Assembly: GCA_963701015.1 (NCBI GenBank)
Contig: OY969556.1
Location: 2,294,001-2,358,000, forward strand
Source of the DNA: MFD09286-c1 sp963701015
Lineage (GTDB): Bacteria; Bacteroidota; Bacteroidia; Bacteroidales; DTGW01
Direction of reading: 5' to 3'
DNA length: 64,000 nt
The notes below the pieces were generated by a model that was given only the letters and a program-made list of their open reading frames with translations, did not search any database and was not told the DNA's origin. Of this stretch, positions 18,519 to 26,994 are shown piece by piece. Each line of letters begins with the position of its first letter. Within the stretch, counting starts at the first letter, position 1. The translations under genes and the position numbers were made by a program.

Positions 18519-19202
18519 TTAACGATACTTACCAGGAATGGTATAAATATAACCGAAAGTTATACCAAATGAACTGTTATATGAATGGGTTTCACCTTGA
18601 GCTTTGGTTAAGCCTTTATAATAAAAAAATTCAACAGTAAAAGCGTCATTATATTCCAAACCACCACCCAAATGCAATCCAAGGTTAATAGGTGTAATGT
18701 CTTTACCCGTATAACCAACATGAAATGTTTTCGAACTATCAGCGGAAACATTTAAGCCGCTCGAAATACGGTTGTATGAATCATTTCGAAATCCGTAAAC
18801 AGCAACACTAATTACAGGCCCGACATTAAAAAAAGCTTTAAATCTCTCTGCTCTCGACAATTGGGTAACATCGTGGTACATGATAGGAATAACTAAGTAA
18901 TCGAACCTTATTTTAGATTTAATATAAGTTGTTTCGCCATTAGCTTCAATATTTATGGCTGAAGTATTCATTCCCTTTTGAGAAAAGAACAAACCACCTT
19001 TAAAAATAAGGTCATTGGTAATACTATATTCGCCGGTTGCACCAATTTCCCCACCATATAAAAAACTATTCGTTTGATATGCTGTTTTATCATCACTACC
19101 CAAACTGCTCCCATTGGCACCAATTTCCCCTCCAACCCTAAATTGAGCTGAAAGAATTGTGCAAATAATTAATGTGAAACCAATAATTAGTAATTTCTTC
19201 AT
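18519..19202 (-). CDS. outer-membrane beta-barrel (porin-family) protein
   Basis: The start is placed at ATG 19202, giving 227 residues with a signal peptide (MKKLLIIGFTLIICTILSAQ). Starting 36 bp earlier adds a second hydrophobic stretch and looks wrong. The mature part alternates polar and hydrophobic residues with many glycines (FRVGGEIGANGSS, NLGLHLGGGLEYND, SFGITFGYIYTI), as in the PorT-like outer-membrane beta-barrel domain common in Bacteroidota. It lies just downstream of the Ig-array genes on the same strand, 145 bp after the last of them, and could be part of that surface system, but its function cannot be read from sequence. Confidence 0.7.
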   Translation of the reverse strand: MKKLLIIGFTLIICTILSAQFRVGGEIGANGSSLGSDDKTAYQTNSFLYGGEIGATGEYSITNDLIFKGGLFFSQKGMNTSAINIEANGETTYIKSKIRFDYLVIPIMYHDVTQLSRAERFKAFFNVGPVISVAVYGFRNDSYNRISSGLNVSADSSKTFHVGYTGKDITPINLGLHLGGGLEYNDAFTVEFFYYKGLTKAQGETHSYNSSFGITFGYIYTIPGKYR

Positions 19203-19347
19203 AAATCCACAAAAGAAAATGGCTATAAAATTAGCCATTTGAATTGATATTTGTAATTTCTCTTTTTTTTAAATTTCTTATAGTTATCAAAAATTCATAA
19301 ATATGGGTAGAAACTTTAAAATTATACCCGCAATTCTTAAATCATTT

Positions 19348-20385
19348 TTATCTTATCACAGTTATAGACCCAGTAAATGGACTTATTCCATTAACATTCA
19401 GGTTTATGATAAAGAAGTACGCATCCATAGGAACATAACCATTTTTTGTTTTTCCATCCCAGGGTTCGGTATAGCCGGGCTTTGAACGAAATTCGAGCCT
19501 GCCCCAGCGATCATATACTTCAACTATAGCTTTTGTATATTGTGCAATGTTTGGAATAATCCAATAATCGTTCATTCCGTCACCATTTGGTGTAAATGCT
19601 GAAGGTATTTCGTTTGCATTAAAAGTATTCTTACAACTAAGAATGTGAATAGTGTCGGAACTAACACAATTATTTTCATTTGTCACTAAAACAGTCAGGA
19701 ACGAATCTTTTTCTGTTGCAACATAGTTTTCACTGCTCGAAAGTACCGACTTATCATAATCGTACCATTGATAAGTTGAGCCAGGGTTGCCAGCATCAAG
19801 CATTAATAAGTCGCCAAAACAAAGTGCAGTATCATTGCCTAAATTAATATAAGGTTTGGGATAAATCGTTATCAACGATGAATCAATAGCTATACAACCA
19901 TAGGTGTTAGCCACTTTTACCCAAACCGTTTGCGCACTATCGGCTATATAAGTTGTATTATTTTCCCCATTTTGCCATTGAACTGTATTATAACCTGTAA
20001 CATCGAAAGTATGGCTATCGCCCTGGCAAAATGCAAATGGTCCGCCCAAATTAACTGATGTAGCCGGATTAACAACAACTGTAAGTGACTTGGAATCGGT
20101 ATAACATCCACTTATTTCACCGGTTACCGACAAGTTGTATTGTGCTGTACCAGTAGTTTTAGGCCATTGTATAAAAACAGTCCCTTTTAAAGTATCGCTG
20201 GTTTTATTGCCTAAACTGTCTGTAAAAATTGCATTTGAATCGGTTTTCCAATGAAATACCATTCCTGCATCACCATTAACAACAAATCGGAAAGGCTGAC
20301 TGGTATAACAAACAGTATCAGTCCTTTGACTATAAATTGCCAAAGTGAAGAGTAGAATTAATACTATGGAAAACAGTTTCCTCAA
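19348..20385 (-). CDS. Ig-like surface protein with T9SS type B (gliding-motility-type) sorting domain
   Basis: The protein has 345 residues. No ATG is available in frame, so TTG at 20385 is the likely start, giving MRKLFSIVLILLFTLAIYSQ as signal peptide. Two to three Ig/PKD-like domains follow (VFHWKTDSNAIF, GPFAFCQGDSHTFDVTGY, LGNDTALCFGDLLMLDAG). The last 85 residues (IPSAFTPNGDGMNDYW ... VEVYDRWGRLEFRS ... WDGKTKNGYVPMDAYFF) are a type B T9SS sorting domain. It is the last gene of a same-strand array of small Ig-like proteins behind the giant adhesin and the only one with a recognisable sorting domain. It may anchor or export the group, which is an inference. It starts 26 bp after the previous gene. 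Confidence 0.85.
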   Translation of the reverse strand: MRKLFSIVLILLFTLAIYSQRTDTVCYTSQPFRFVVNGDAGMVFHWKTDSNAIFTDSLGNKTSDTLKGTVFIQWPKTTGTAQYNLSVTGEISGCYTDSKSLTVVVNPATSVNLGGPFAFCQGDSHTFDVTGYNTVQWQNGENNTTYIADSAQTVWVKVANTYGCIAIDSSLITIYPKPYINLGNDTALCFGDLLMLDAGNPGSTYQWYDYDKSVLSSSENYVATEKDSFLTVLVTNENNCVSSDTIHILSCKNTFNANEIPSAFTPNGDGMNDYWIIPNIAQYTKAIVEVYDRWGRLEFRSKPGYTEPWDGKTKNGYVPMDAYFFIINLNVNGISPFTGSITVIR

Positions 20386-20411
20386 ATTTTTACTATTTTG
20401 TCCTATTCCAT

Positions 20412-21110
20412 TTAAAATTGAATTTCACTAATGTTATGAGTGGCTTTTACAACCACATTAACTGCTACCTGTCCATTGTTATAAACCTGCGATACGTTGC
20501 CAGATACAACTTTAACAATACTAATCTGATGACTTACTGCAACCTTACCCGAAATGGTAAATACCGGATCGGTAAAAGTTAATGTAACACTGCCTTTACC
20601 TATGGCAACTTTTGCCGGATAAGTTATCGTGCTATCGTTGTCGATAGTATAATATAATTTACAGCTATCCAGCGCAGTATCGGTTGATGTAATGGTAACA
20701 GGAATATTCACCGAAACACCGTTTCCGTTTACTGGCGGGCAAAGTGAATCGGGCACTGCGCCCCATGCCACATTTAAGGGCAGTTCATTTGGCGAAGAAT
20801 AAACATGGACGATAAGGGACTTTGAATCACCCCAGCAACCATCAATTGCCTGTGGAACAACAGTTAAAGTATCAATATCGCCATCGGTGCCAGTCCATTT
20901 TATTAGTTTGGTTGAATCGGTAGCAGGATCCAATGCAACGGAAGGGGATGTAACCGACCAGTGGTATTCCGCAGCCACGCCGTTCAGGTTGTGCACAGAA
21001 TATGTTACAGAAGAACTCTCCTGCACATATTGCACACCCTGGGCATGAACAGCTAAACCGCCAATCAGCACAAGTAAAATAAGACAATATTTTCTTTCAA
21101 AAACCTTCAT
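20412..21110 (-). CDS. small secreted two-domain Ig-like protein (array member 5)
   Basis: The protein has 232 residues with a signal peptide ending LAVHAQ. The first domain is PKD/Ig-like with the typical core tryptophan (EYHWSVTSP), a LIKWTGTDGD strand and DGCWGDSKS. The second Ig-like domain starts near NVAWGAVPDSLCPPV. It ends in the tail VVVKATHNISEIQF, which aligns with the tails of the other array proteins. No sorting domain, lipobox or membrane segment is visible. Function unknown. It is separated by 64 bp from the previous array gene and 26 bp from the type B protein gene. Confidence 0.72.
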   Translation of the reverse strand: MKVFERKYCLILLVLIGGLAVHAQGVQYVQESSSVTYSVHNLNGVAAEYHWSVTSPSVALDPATDSTKLIKWTGTDGDIDTLTVVPQAIDGCWGDSKSLIVHVYSSPNELPLNVAWGAVPDSLCPPVNGNGVSVNIPVTITSTDTALDSCKLYYTIDNDSTITYPAKVAIGKGSVTLTFTDPVFTISGKVAVSHQISIVKVVSGNVSQVYNNGQVAVNVVVKATHNISEIQF

Positions 21111-21174
21111 TGCATTTTCATCTGCAAACTTTTCTTAATAAATTTAATTCTCCAGATTACCTTAATATTACCTA

Positions 21175-21843
21175 TTACTGGATATCACTAATTGATGGAG
21201 CTGCTGTAACATTTAAGGTAGCCGATAATGTTGCATCAATAGAATTGGAATAATCTACCACATCATTATTGACATCATAAATTAATTTCGCAATTTTTAC
21301 AGTATGGGTACCTGCAGTTAATCCAACAAGACTTATTAATACATTTGCACCGGATTGTATGTTCAGTGTAATAACACTTTGATTAGTGCCATCAATTGCT
21401 AAAACAACCTGGTAAGTTTCGCCACTGCCTAAGGTATATCCTGTAAGGCTAACCTGAACATTGGTTGAGTTACCCGATGGATTCGTATTGGATGGCTGAC
21501 AAACGGTGTACGTACTTGTTGCCCAGCCTAACTGTGCCCCCCCATTAATAACATTGGTTTTAACTACAATTTTCATATCAAAGCTGTCGCCTGCACAACT
21601 TGAGCTGACCCCGGCAGCCGATAACCAATAGATTCCGGCACTCCACGTATTCGCGAAGGAACTTGTGGTTTGCGATGCTTGAATAAGACCATTCAAATAC
21701 CAGTTAAAACTGGTTGCTGTGGCTGAAGTTGCCGTAAAGGTCTTACTGCCGGCCTGCATGGTATAAACTTTGTTTTGGGCAAAACTACTAGCGCTAATGC
21801 CGGCAATAATAACCAAACCAAGTATTTTAAAAATTTTGTTCAT
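21175..21843 (-). CDS. small secreted two-domain Ig-like protein (array member 4)
   Basis: The start is placed at ATG 21843, giving 222 residues; a TTG two codons earlier is less likely. A signal peptide (MNKIFKILGLVIIAGISASSFAQ) precedes a first Ig-like domain with core tryptophan (SFNWYLNGLI) and a Ser-Cys pair (VSSSCAGDS). The second domain begins near GWATSTYTVCQPS. The tail is LNVTAAPSISDIQ, ending right at the stop, matching the family consensus of alternating hydrophobics, Ala-x-Pro and a late Ile. No T9SS domain. Function unknown. Confidence 0.72.
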   Translation of the reverse strand: MNKIFKILGLVIIAGISASSFAQNKVYTMQAGSKTFTATSATATSFNWYLNGLIQASQTTSSFANTWSAGIYWLSAAGVSSSCAGDSFDMKIVVKTNVINGGAQLGWATSTYTVCQPSNTNPSGNSTNVQVSLTGYTLGSGETYQVVLAIDGTNQSVITLNIQSGANVLISLVGLTAGTHTVKIAKLIYDVNNDVVDYSNSIDATLSATLNVTAAPSISDIQ

Positions 21844-21867
21844 ATTCAAATTTTTAATTTGAAACTA

Positions 21868-22542
21868 TTATTGAATACCAGTAACCGTTGGAACTGCATC
21901 AACATTAACAGCTTGACTTACATTATTTGTTGATAAAGTTGAACCAAAAGATACACCAGTAATTAAATAAGTATAAGGTGAACCAGCTGCTGTTAATACT
22001 TCAGGAAATGAAACAATTTGTGAAGCTGAAGACATAGTAACAGGTGATGCAGCAGGAGTACCATTAAATGAATAATAAATACTAATTGGATTTGCACCAC
22101 TTACCGTTGCAGTAGATCCGGTTCCAGTAATTGTAATAGTAGCTGAAAATGTTGAGCCATCACAAACTGCTGAAGGTAATGTGATACCGGCAATATAAGA
22201 CATAAGTGCCGGAGTTTCTATTACAAGACTAATACTACTTGCACTTCCAGAACATCCATTGGTTGAAACAGGTGTTACACTCAATGTACTGGTCGCACCA
22301 ACCGTACTACTAAAATCAATTGGAATTGTTGTTTGGGCATGACCTGTTGAAGGATCAGTTAAAGTGGATCCTCCGCCTGACACAATTGCTGTTGACCAAT
22401 TATAGGTTGTTGCACCAGTTGGGTTAAGAGCTTTGAATGTTCTACCTGTTGTACCAGCAGGAATCTGGATTGTTGTAATTTGTGCAAATATTGCAGTGTA
22501 AGCAGCAATAGTAATGATTGATAATAAAATTATTTTTTTCAT
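21868..22542 (-). CDS. small secreted two-domain Ig-like protein (array member 3)
   Basis: The protein has 224 residues: a signal peptide (MKKIILLSIITIAAYTAIFAQ), a first Ig-like domain with TTYNWSTAIV and STNGCSGSAS, and a second starting near SYIAGITLPSAVCDGS. The last residues, VNVDAVPTVTGIQ, match the shared array tail and resemble the linker that joins Ig repeats in the giant protein upstream. There is no sorting domain or anchor. It is spaced 51 bp and 24 bp from its neighbours. Confidence 0.72.
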   Translation of the reverse strand: MKKIILLSIITIAAYTAIFAQITTIQIPAGTTGRTFKALNPTGATTYNWSTAIVSGGGSTLTDPSTGHAQTTIPIDFSSTVGATSTLSVTPVSTNGCSGSASSISLVIETPALMSYIAGITLPSAVCDGSTFSATITITGTGSTATVSGANPISIYYSFNGTPAASPVTMSSASQIVSFPEVLTAAGSPYTYLITGVSFGSTLSTNNVSQAVNVDAVPTVTGIQ

Positions 22543-22593
22543 ATTTTTAATTTTTAAATACCACTGGCCTAACCAGTGGTATTTTATAATTCA

Positions 22594-23280
22594 TTAATTT
22601 ATTGTAATTCCATTGGTTGCAGGTTTAGCATAAACTGTTTGACTTGCTGAAACAGTTGCCCCTAAGCTGATAGCAGAACCATTAAATGTTGTTCCGGTAA
22701 TAGTAACAACATTGGTAACATCACCAGTTGTTGTATTATTCAGGAACCCTGGAATAGTTAATGTAGTTGCATCTGCACTGCTATTAAGCGTATATGTTTG
22801 AGTAGTTGCAGCAGCTCCATTTAATGAAACAGTATAAGTAACTACAATTGGATAGTCTGAAGCTCCCGGTACATAAGTAAAGGTAAATGGTAATGAACCA
22901 TCTGTTGCACTCCAACAACTTGGAGTATTTGTATATGCAGTTAAATTTATAAAGTTTGAAGCAATTATTACTTCCTGTAATTTATCGGAAGTCGGATTCG
23001 AACATCCATTTGCAGAAACTTCACGAACTACAATATCATAATCACCAGTAGCCGTCCATTGTAATTTATAATCCGTTGTACCTGCACCAGAAATAACTGT
23101 ATAACCAGCAGCTGGAGTAGTTGTTCCATGATTGTAAACATTCCATGTAAAAGTGCTTCCTCCAGCAACGCTGGCAGTTGTGCTATAAGTAAATGTCGAA
23201 TTTACACCGGCATTTTGTTGCGCCATTATATAGCCCGTAGCTATAACAAAGCTTATTAATAATATTATTATCTTTTTCAT
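22594..23280 (-). CDS. small secreted two-domain Ig-like protein (array member 2)
   Basis: The protein has 228 residues with a signal peptide ending TGYIMAQ. The first Ig/PKD-like domain carries STFTWNVYNHG, KLQWTATGDYDIVV and SANGCSNPTS. The second begins near INLTAYTNTPSCWSA. It ends TVYAKPATNGITIN, aligning with the tails of member 1 and of the giant protein. No anchor or sorting domain can be seen. Same strand and close spacing suggest one operon with the other members. Confidence 0.72.
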   Translation of the reverse strand: MKKIIILLISFVIATGYIMAQQNAGVNSTFTYSTTASVAGGSTFTWNVYNHGTTTPAAGYTVISGAGTTDYKLQWTATGDYDIVVREVSANGCSNPTSDKLQEVIIASNFINLTAYTNTPSCWSATDGSLPFTFTYVPGASDYPIVVTYTVSLNGAAATTQTYTLNSSADATTLTIPGFLNNTTTGDVTNVVTITGTTFNGSAISLGATVSASQTVYAKPATNGITIN

Positions 23281-23304
23281 ATTATAAATTTTAAAGTTTT
23301 TTCA

Positions 23305-24018
23305 TTAATTATGAGTAATTGTCGATGTTACTGGTTTAGCATCAATTGTTACACTTTGTACATTATTAGTACCTACACCAAGGGTTCCACCCATTCCATC
23401 GGTAGTGGCAGTTAAAGTAATAGTTTTATCCTGGTTAAGCATAGGAGCTGAAGCATTAGTATTTGCTTCGAAATCGTTACTTGCATTAGGTATAGTCAAA
23501 GTTGCTGAGCTGTAGGGTGCTACACCAATACCTGTTAAAGTTGCGCTTACACTACCTCCTGCCGTACCATTATTACCGGCAATAGTAACAGGAACTGTAG
23601 CAGGTAATTCTGAAGCAGACATAGCAACACTAAAATTAACTGTTGTTGTATAATCAGTTCCGGGGGTACTACATATTGGACCAGCAGTTGTACTGGCAAA
23701 CTCTATCGTCCTGCTCCCAACGGTAACAGTATAAGTAGTTGTTGCAGTACAACTTGCACCATTTGTTTCCGTTACAGTAATTGTATAAGCACCGGTTGTT
23801 GCTGGCCAAGTAATAGCTTGTGTTGTTGTTGTACTGGAAGTTGTAACAGATGCAGGACCAGTTACAGCCCAACCTAAGGTACTGCCACTAGCAGTTTGAG
23901 TATAGGTGTAAGTATAAGCTGAACCTGTAGCTACAGTCTGTTGTGCATTAGCACTTTGCCATCCAAAAGCAACCATTACTATAATAGCTGCTAATAATAA
24001 TAAACCTTTTCTTTTCAT
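23305..24018 (-). CDS. small secreted two-domain Ig-like protein (array member 1)
   Basis: The protein has 237 residues with a signal peptide ending QSANAQ. The first domain has STLGWAVTGP, QAITWPATTGAYTITV and NGASCTATTT, a PKD-like pattern. The second starts at about IEFASTTAGPICSTPG. The last residues, VTIDAKPVTSTITHN, are very like the end of the giant protein (ITIYATPGTSVINHN), which lies immediately upstream. That match is the strongest link between the small proteins and the adhesin. No sorting domain. Composition is rich in Thr, Ser and Ala. Function unknown. Confidence 0.72.
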   Translation of the reverse strand: MKRKGLLLLAAIIVMVAFGWQSANAQQTVATGSAYTYTYTQTASGSTLGWAVTGPASVTTSSTTTTQAITWPATTGAYTITVTETNGASCTATTTYTVTVGSRTIEFASTTAGPICSTPGTDYTTTVNFSVAMSASELPATVPVTIAGNNGTAGGSVSATLTGIGVAPYSSATLTIPNASNDFEANTNASAPMLNQDKTITLTATTDGMGGTLGVGTNNVQSVTIDAKPVTSTITHN

Positions 24019-24312
24019 AGTCGTAATTTTTAATTATTATAAATTTTTAAATCTCTCGTTTTTAAAGCGTTATACGCTGTTTTTATATATTTTGTTTTTA
24101 ATTGTTTCCAGTATCATTTGCCAGCTTTTCAACCGACAGTTGTTTTGTTTGTTTTTGATTAGGTTTTGGGCTTAAGGCTATAGGTTTTGGCAATCTTTCA
24201 ACTTCCATTTTCCCGTTTACCTTTTTCCATTTATCTTTTTTCCTTTATCATTTTTCCGTCCTCCGTTTTTCGTTTTTCTTAGCTCTTTGTTCCTTACTCT
24301 TAACTTTATATT
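24019..24312. repeat. low-complexity gap between the giant gene and the small Ig array, with partial modular repeat
   Basis: This 294-bp gap is much longer than the other gaps of the array (18-64 bp). It is T-rich on the plus strand, with degenerate words such as TTTTTCCATTTATC and CCGTTTTTCG. Its last 35 bases (GCTCTTTGTTCCTTACTC and onward) match the TTTGTTC / ACTCTTAAC module of the composite repeats at 36.7-41.4 kb. No open frame is visible. Confidence 0.5.
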
Positions 24313-26994
24313 CTAATTATGATTAATCACACTTGTACCGGGCGTTGCATATATAGTTATATTTTTATTGCTTGTTGCAACCGAACTACTGCATCCTCCC
24401 GCTCCGGTAACTGAAATTTGAATTATAGCAGTATGGTCAGAACCGGTTGCATCAGGTGTAAAAGTTGGTGTTAATGTAGTACCATTTGTAAATGAACATG
24501 TTCCGCATCCTGAAAGGACTGTCCAACTAATTGTACCATTTGCAGCGCTTGCACCTGAAATTGATAACGATGCATCGTCACAAGTACTCTGATCGGCACC
24601 GGCATTTGTAGTAGGAACTGCATCAACTGTTAATGTTCCATTCACATATGAAATTGAATAATTACCTAATCCAGAACCTGTAGCAGCACTTGGTGTAATA
24701 GTATATGAGCCTGCACTCGCTGTTGATGGAGAGCCAGGACTGTTTAAAGTCACACTTGTAATATTATCACTATTCACTAATCCAGAGGATGTAAATTCTG
24801 TTCCAACAAAAGTCAATGTTTGATCAGAACATTTACTTAGGTCATTCGCAGTCACTGTTAAGGCAGCAGCAGTTACTGTCAACGTTCCTGTTGCATATGT
24901 TATTGTATAATTGCTCGATGTAAAAGTCCCGCCTGTAGCTGCACTTGGCGTAATTACAGAGGTTGATCCAACTGGCGAGGTTGCCAACAACGCTCCTGCT
25001 CCATAACTTAATGTTACTGAACCTATCGTTTCTCCATTCTGTAGTGACCCGCTTGTGATTGTATATGCACTCGATCCTGCGACAGGTGTCGATTGTGTCG
25101 TTCCATAAGTCTTGTTCGCATTATTAGCCGTGATCGTAATTGATGCTGCCGTTACTGTCAACGTTCCTGTTGCATAAGTTATCGTATAATTACTCGACGT
25201 AAATGTACCGCCTGTAGCTGCACTTGGCGTAATTACAGAGGTTGACCCAACTGGTGAGGTTGCCAACAACGCTCCTGCTCCATAACTTAATGTTACTGAG
25301 CCTATCGTTTCTCCATTCTGTAGTGACCCACTTGTGATTGTATATGCACTCGATCCTGCGACAGGTGTCGATTGTGTCGTTCCATAAGTCTTGTTCGCAT
25401 TATTAGCCGTGATCGTAATTGATGCTGCCGTTACTGTCAACGTTCCTGTTGCATATGTTATCGTATAATTGCTTGCCGATCCTATAGAAAAGATTGCAGC
25501 AGATGGAGTTATGGTATATGGCGATCCTGCTACTGTTGCTGTTGAAACAGCTCCGGCACTGGTCAATGTTATACTACTAACAGCATCTGTACCTTGTAAA
25601 CCTGTTGTGGTATATTCTGTTCCAGCAAATGAAAACGTATTGCCATAGGACTTTGTCTGATTATTCGCTGTGATAGTCAATGCTGCCGGGTTAATCGTTA
25701 ATGAAACTGCAGTTCTGGTAGAACTTATACACCCTGTTGTTGTATTTCGCGATTCTGTATAAAATGTATAAGTACCTGCGGCAGTTTGTACCGGAGTATA
25801 GCTTGTATTCCCTGATAAAAAAGCAGAACCGCCACTTGAGGCACTATACCAATCAACAGTACATCCCGAAGGAGGTGTTGCTGAAATAGAATGAGTAGCA
25901 CCGTCAAAAGTAACAGTTGTTGATCCGGCTGTTGGTGCTATTGGCAAAGCATTTACTGTTACCCCACCCGATACATTACTGGTAATAGAACATCCATTTG
26001 AGTTGGTTATAACACAGTAATAATATAAAGTGCCAAAGGTACTCGTTATCGGACTATAAGTGTTACTTGAAATACCCACTGCAGTACCCCCGCTATTCGA
26101 ATTTGAAGTATTACTATACCATTGATAGCTGCTTATAGAACCACTACCCGCTGTTGCAGCAACCGAAAAGGCAGTAGCACCACTATTCTGACATACACTT
26201 TGTGCAATAGTAGATGGCTGAGCAGTTATGCTTGGCAATGCATTTACAGTAACAATAGTTGTCCCCGACATATTGGCATTACATCCATTGTTATATGCCA
26301 ATACCCCAATAGTTGTATTCAATGTAAGGTTTCCTGTTGGTAAGGAAAGTGCTGAACCTGTACCGGCAACGGTTCCTCCAATATTCGTATTTAGATTAGT
26401 ATCACGTAATTGATAAGCAACACCGGACTGCGAATTACTTAATCCAATATTTGTTCCACTTCCGGAGCAAACTGATACGGTAGCTGGTGAAACATTATAA
26501 ATACTTATTGAAGCGCTAATATTGTAATTATTAGTAGCATAACCATGAAATGTGCCATTATATTCATCAACAGCAACTGTACCAGCTCCAGCACTACCCC
26601 AGGTAACAACAATCTGGTCATTTCCACTTACAACTGTTGGTCCGGTAAATGTACCTCCTGTAACCGTCCAGGTATAAGTATGTGTTCCTACAACCGGTGT
26701 TGAATATGTAATAATACTGCCCTGGCAAACATTTGCCGTTGTTGGAGTAATTGAAGGCGAAGGTGTGCTTACTATTGTAACTGTTTTTGAATCGGTAGCA
26801 GTACAACCCGATGATGTTGTAGTTTCTAAAACTTGCAATTGATAAGTCCCAGGAGTAGATATAGTTGTTATAGTATAAGGATTTGATGCTGATGCAGTTG
26901 GTGTACCGCCGGCTGTCCCGCTCCAGGCAGCATGCATAAGATGCCCCTGCATCAACTGAAGATGTTGTATATGAACGTGACTCACTTTCGCCAA
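24313..26994 (-). CDS. giant adhesin-like protein, 3' part after a frameshift
   Basis: This frame (up to 893 residues) carries the C-terminal part of the giant protein. It has no proper start or signal peptide; its first roughly 19 residues are out-of-frame reading, and the homologous reading begins at AWSGTAGGTPTASASNPY. It contains PKD/Ig-like repeats, then several MBG-type repeats (ITANNANKTYGTTQSTPV ... SNYTITYATGTLTVTA), two of them nearly identical, then a last Ig-like domain ending ITIYATPGTSVINHN. There is no T9SS A or B sorting domain. The frame change from the upstream part falls at about 26923-26938. With that restored, the two parts form one protein of about 4000 residues. Confidence 0.75.
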   Translation of the reverse strand: MAKVSHVHIQHLQLMQGHLMHAAWSGTAGGTPTASASNPYTITTISTPGTYQLQVLETTTSSGCTATDSKTVTIVSTPSPSITPTTANVCQGSIITYSTPVVGTHTYTWTVTGGTFTGPTVVSGNDQIVVTWGSAGAGTVAVDEYNGTFHGYATNNYNISASISIYNVSPATVSVCSGSGTNIGLSNSQSGVAYQLRDTNLNTNIGGTVAGTGSALSLPTGNLTLNTTIGVLAYNNGCNANMSGTTIVTVNALPSITAQPSTIAQSVCQNSGATAFSVAATAGSGSISSYQWYSNTSNSNSGGTAVGISSNTYSPITSTFGTLYYYCVITNSNGCSITSNVSGGVTVNALPIAPTAGSTTVTFDGATHSISATPPSGCTVDWYSASSGGSAFLSGNTSYTPVQTAAGTYTFYTESRNTTTGCISSTRTAVSLTINPAALTITANNQTKSYGNTFSFAGTEYTTTGLQGTDAVSSITLTSAGAVSTATVAGSPYTITPSAAIFSIGSASNYTITYATGTLTVTAASITITANNANKTYGTTQSTPVAGSSAYTITSGSLQNGETIGSVTLSYGAGALLATSPVGSTSVITPSAATGGTFTSSNYTITYATGTLTVTAASITITANNANKTYGTTQSTPVAGSSAYTITSGSLQNGETIGSVTLSYGAGALLATSPVGSTSVITPSAATGGTFTSSNYTITYATGTLTVTAAALTVTANDLSKCSDQTLTFVGTEFTSSGLVNSDNITSVTLNSPGSPSTASAGSYTITPSAATGSGLGNYSISYVNGTLTVDAVPTTNAGADQSTCDDASLSISGASAANGTISWTVLSGCGTCSFTNGTTLTPTFTPDATGSDHTAIIQISVTGAGGCSSSVATSNKNITIYATPGTSVINHN
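24872..25429 (-). repeat. 279-bp tandem repeat encoding two near-identical MBG-type domains
   Basis: The marker GTTACTGTCAACGTTCCTG occurs at 24872, 25151 and 25430, each 279 bp (93 codons) apart. The first two units are nearly identical; after the third marker the sequence diverges into an older repeat. Confidence 0.85.

Noticed and set aside
26940..26994. Independent start of a second gene at the 5' end of the downstream adhesin frame
   Set aside because: The start would be TTG, there is no signal peptide, and the first residues are clearly out-of-frame reading of the upstream domain.
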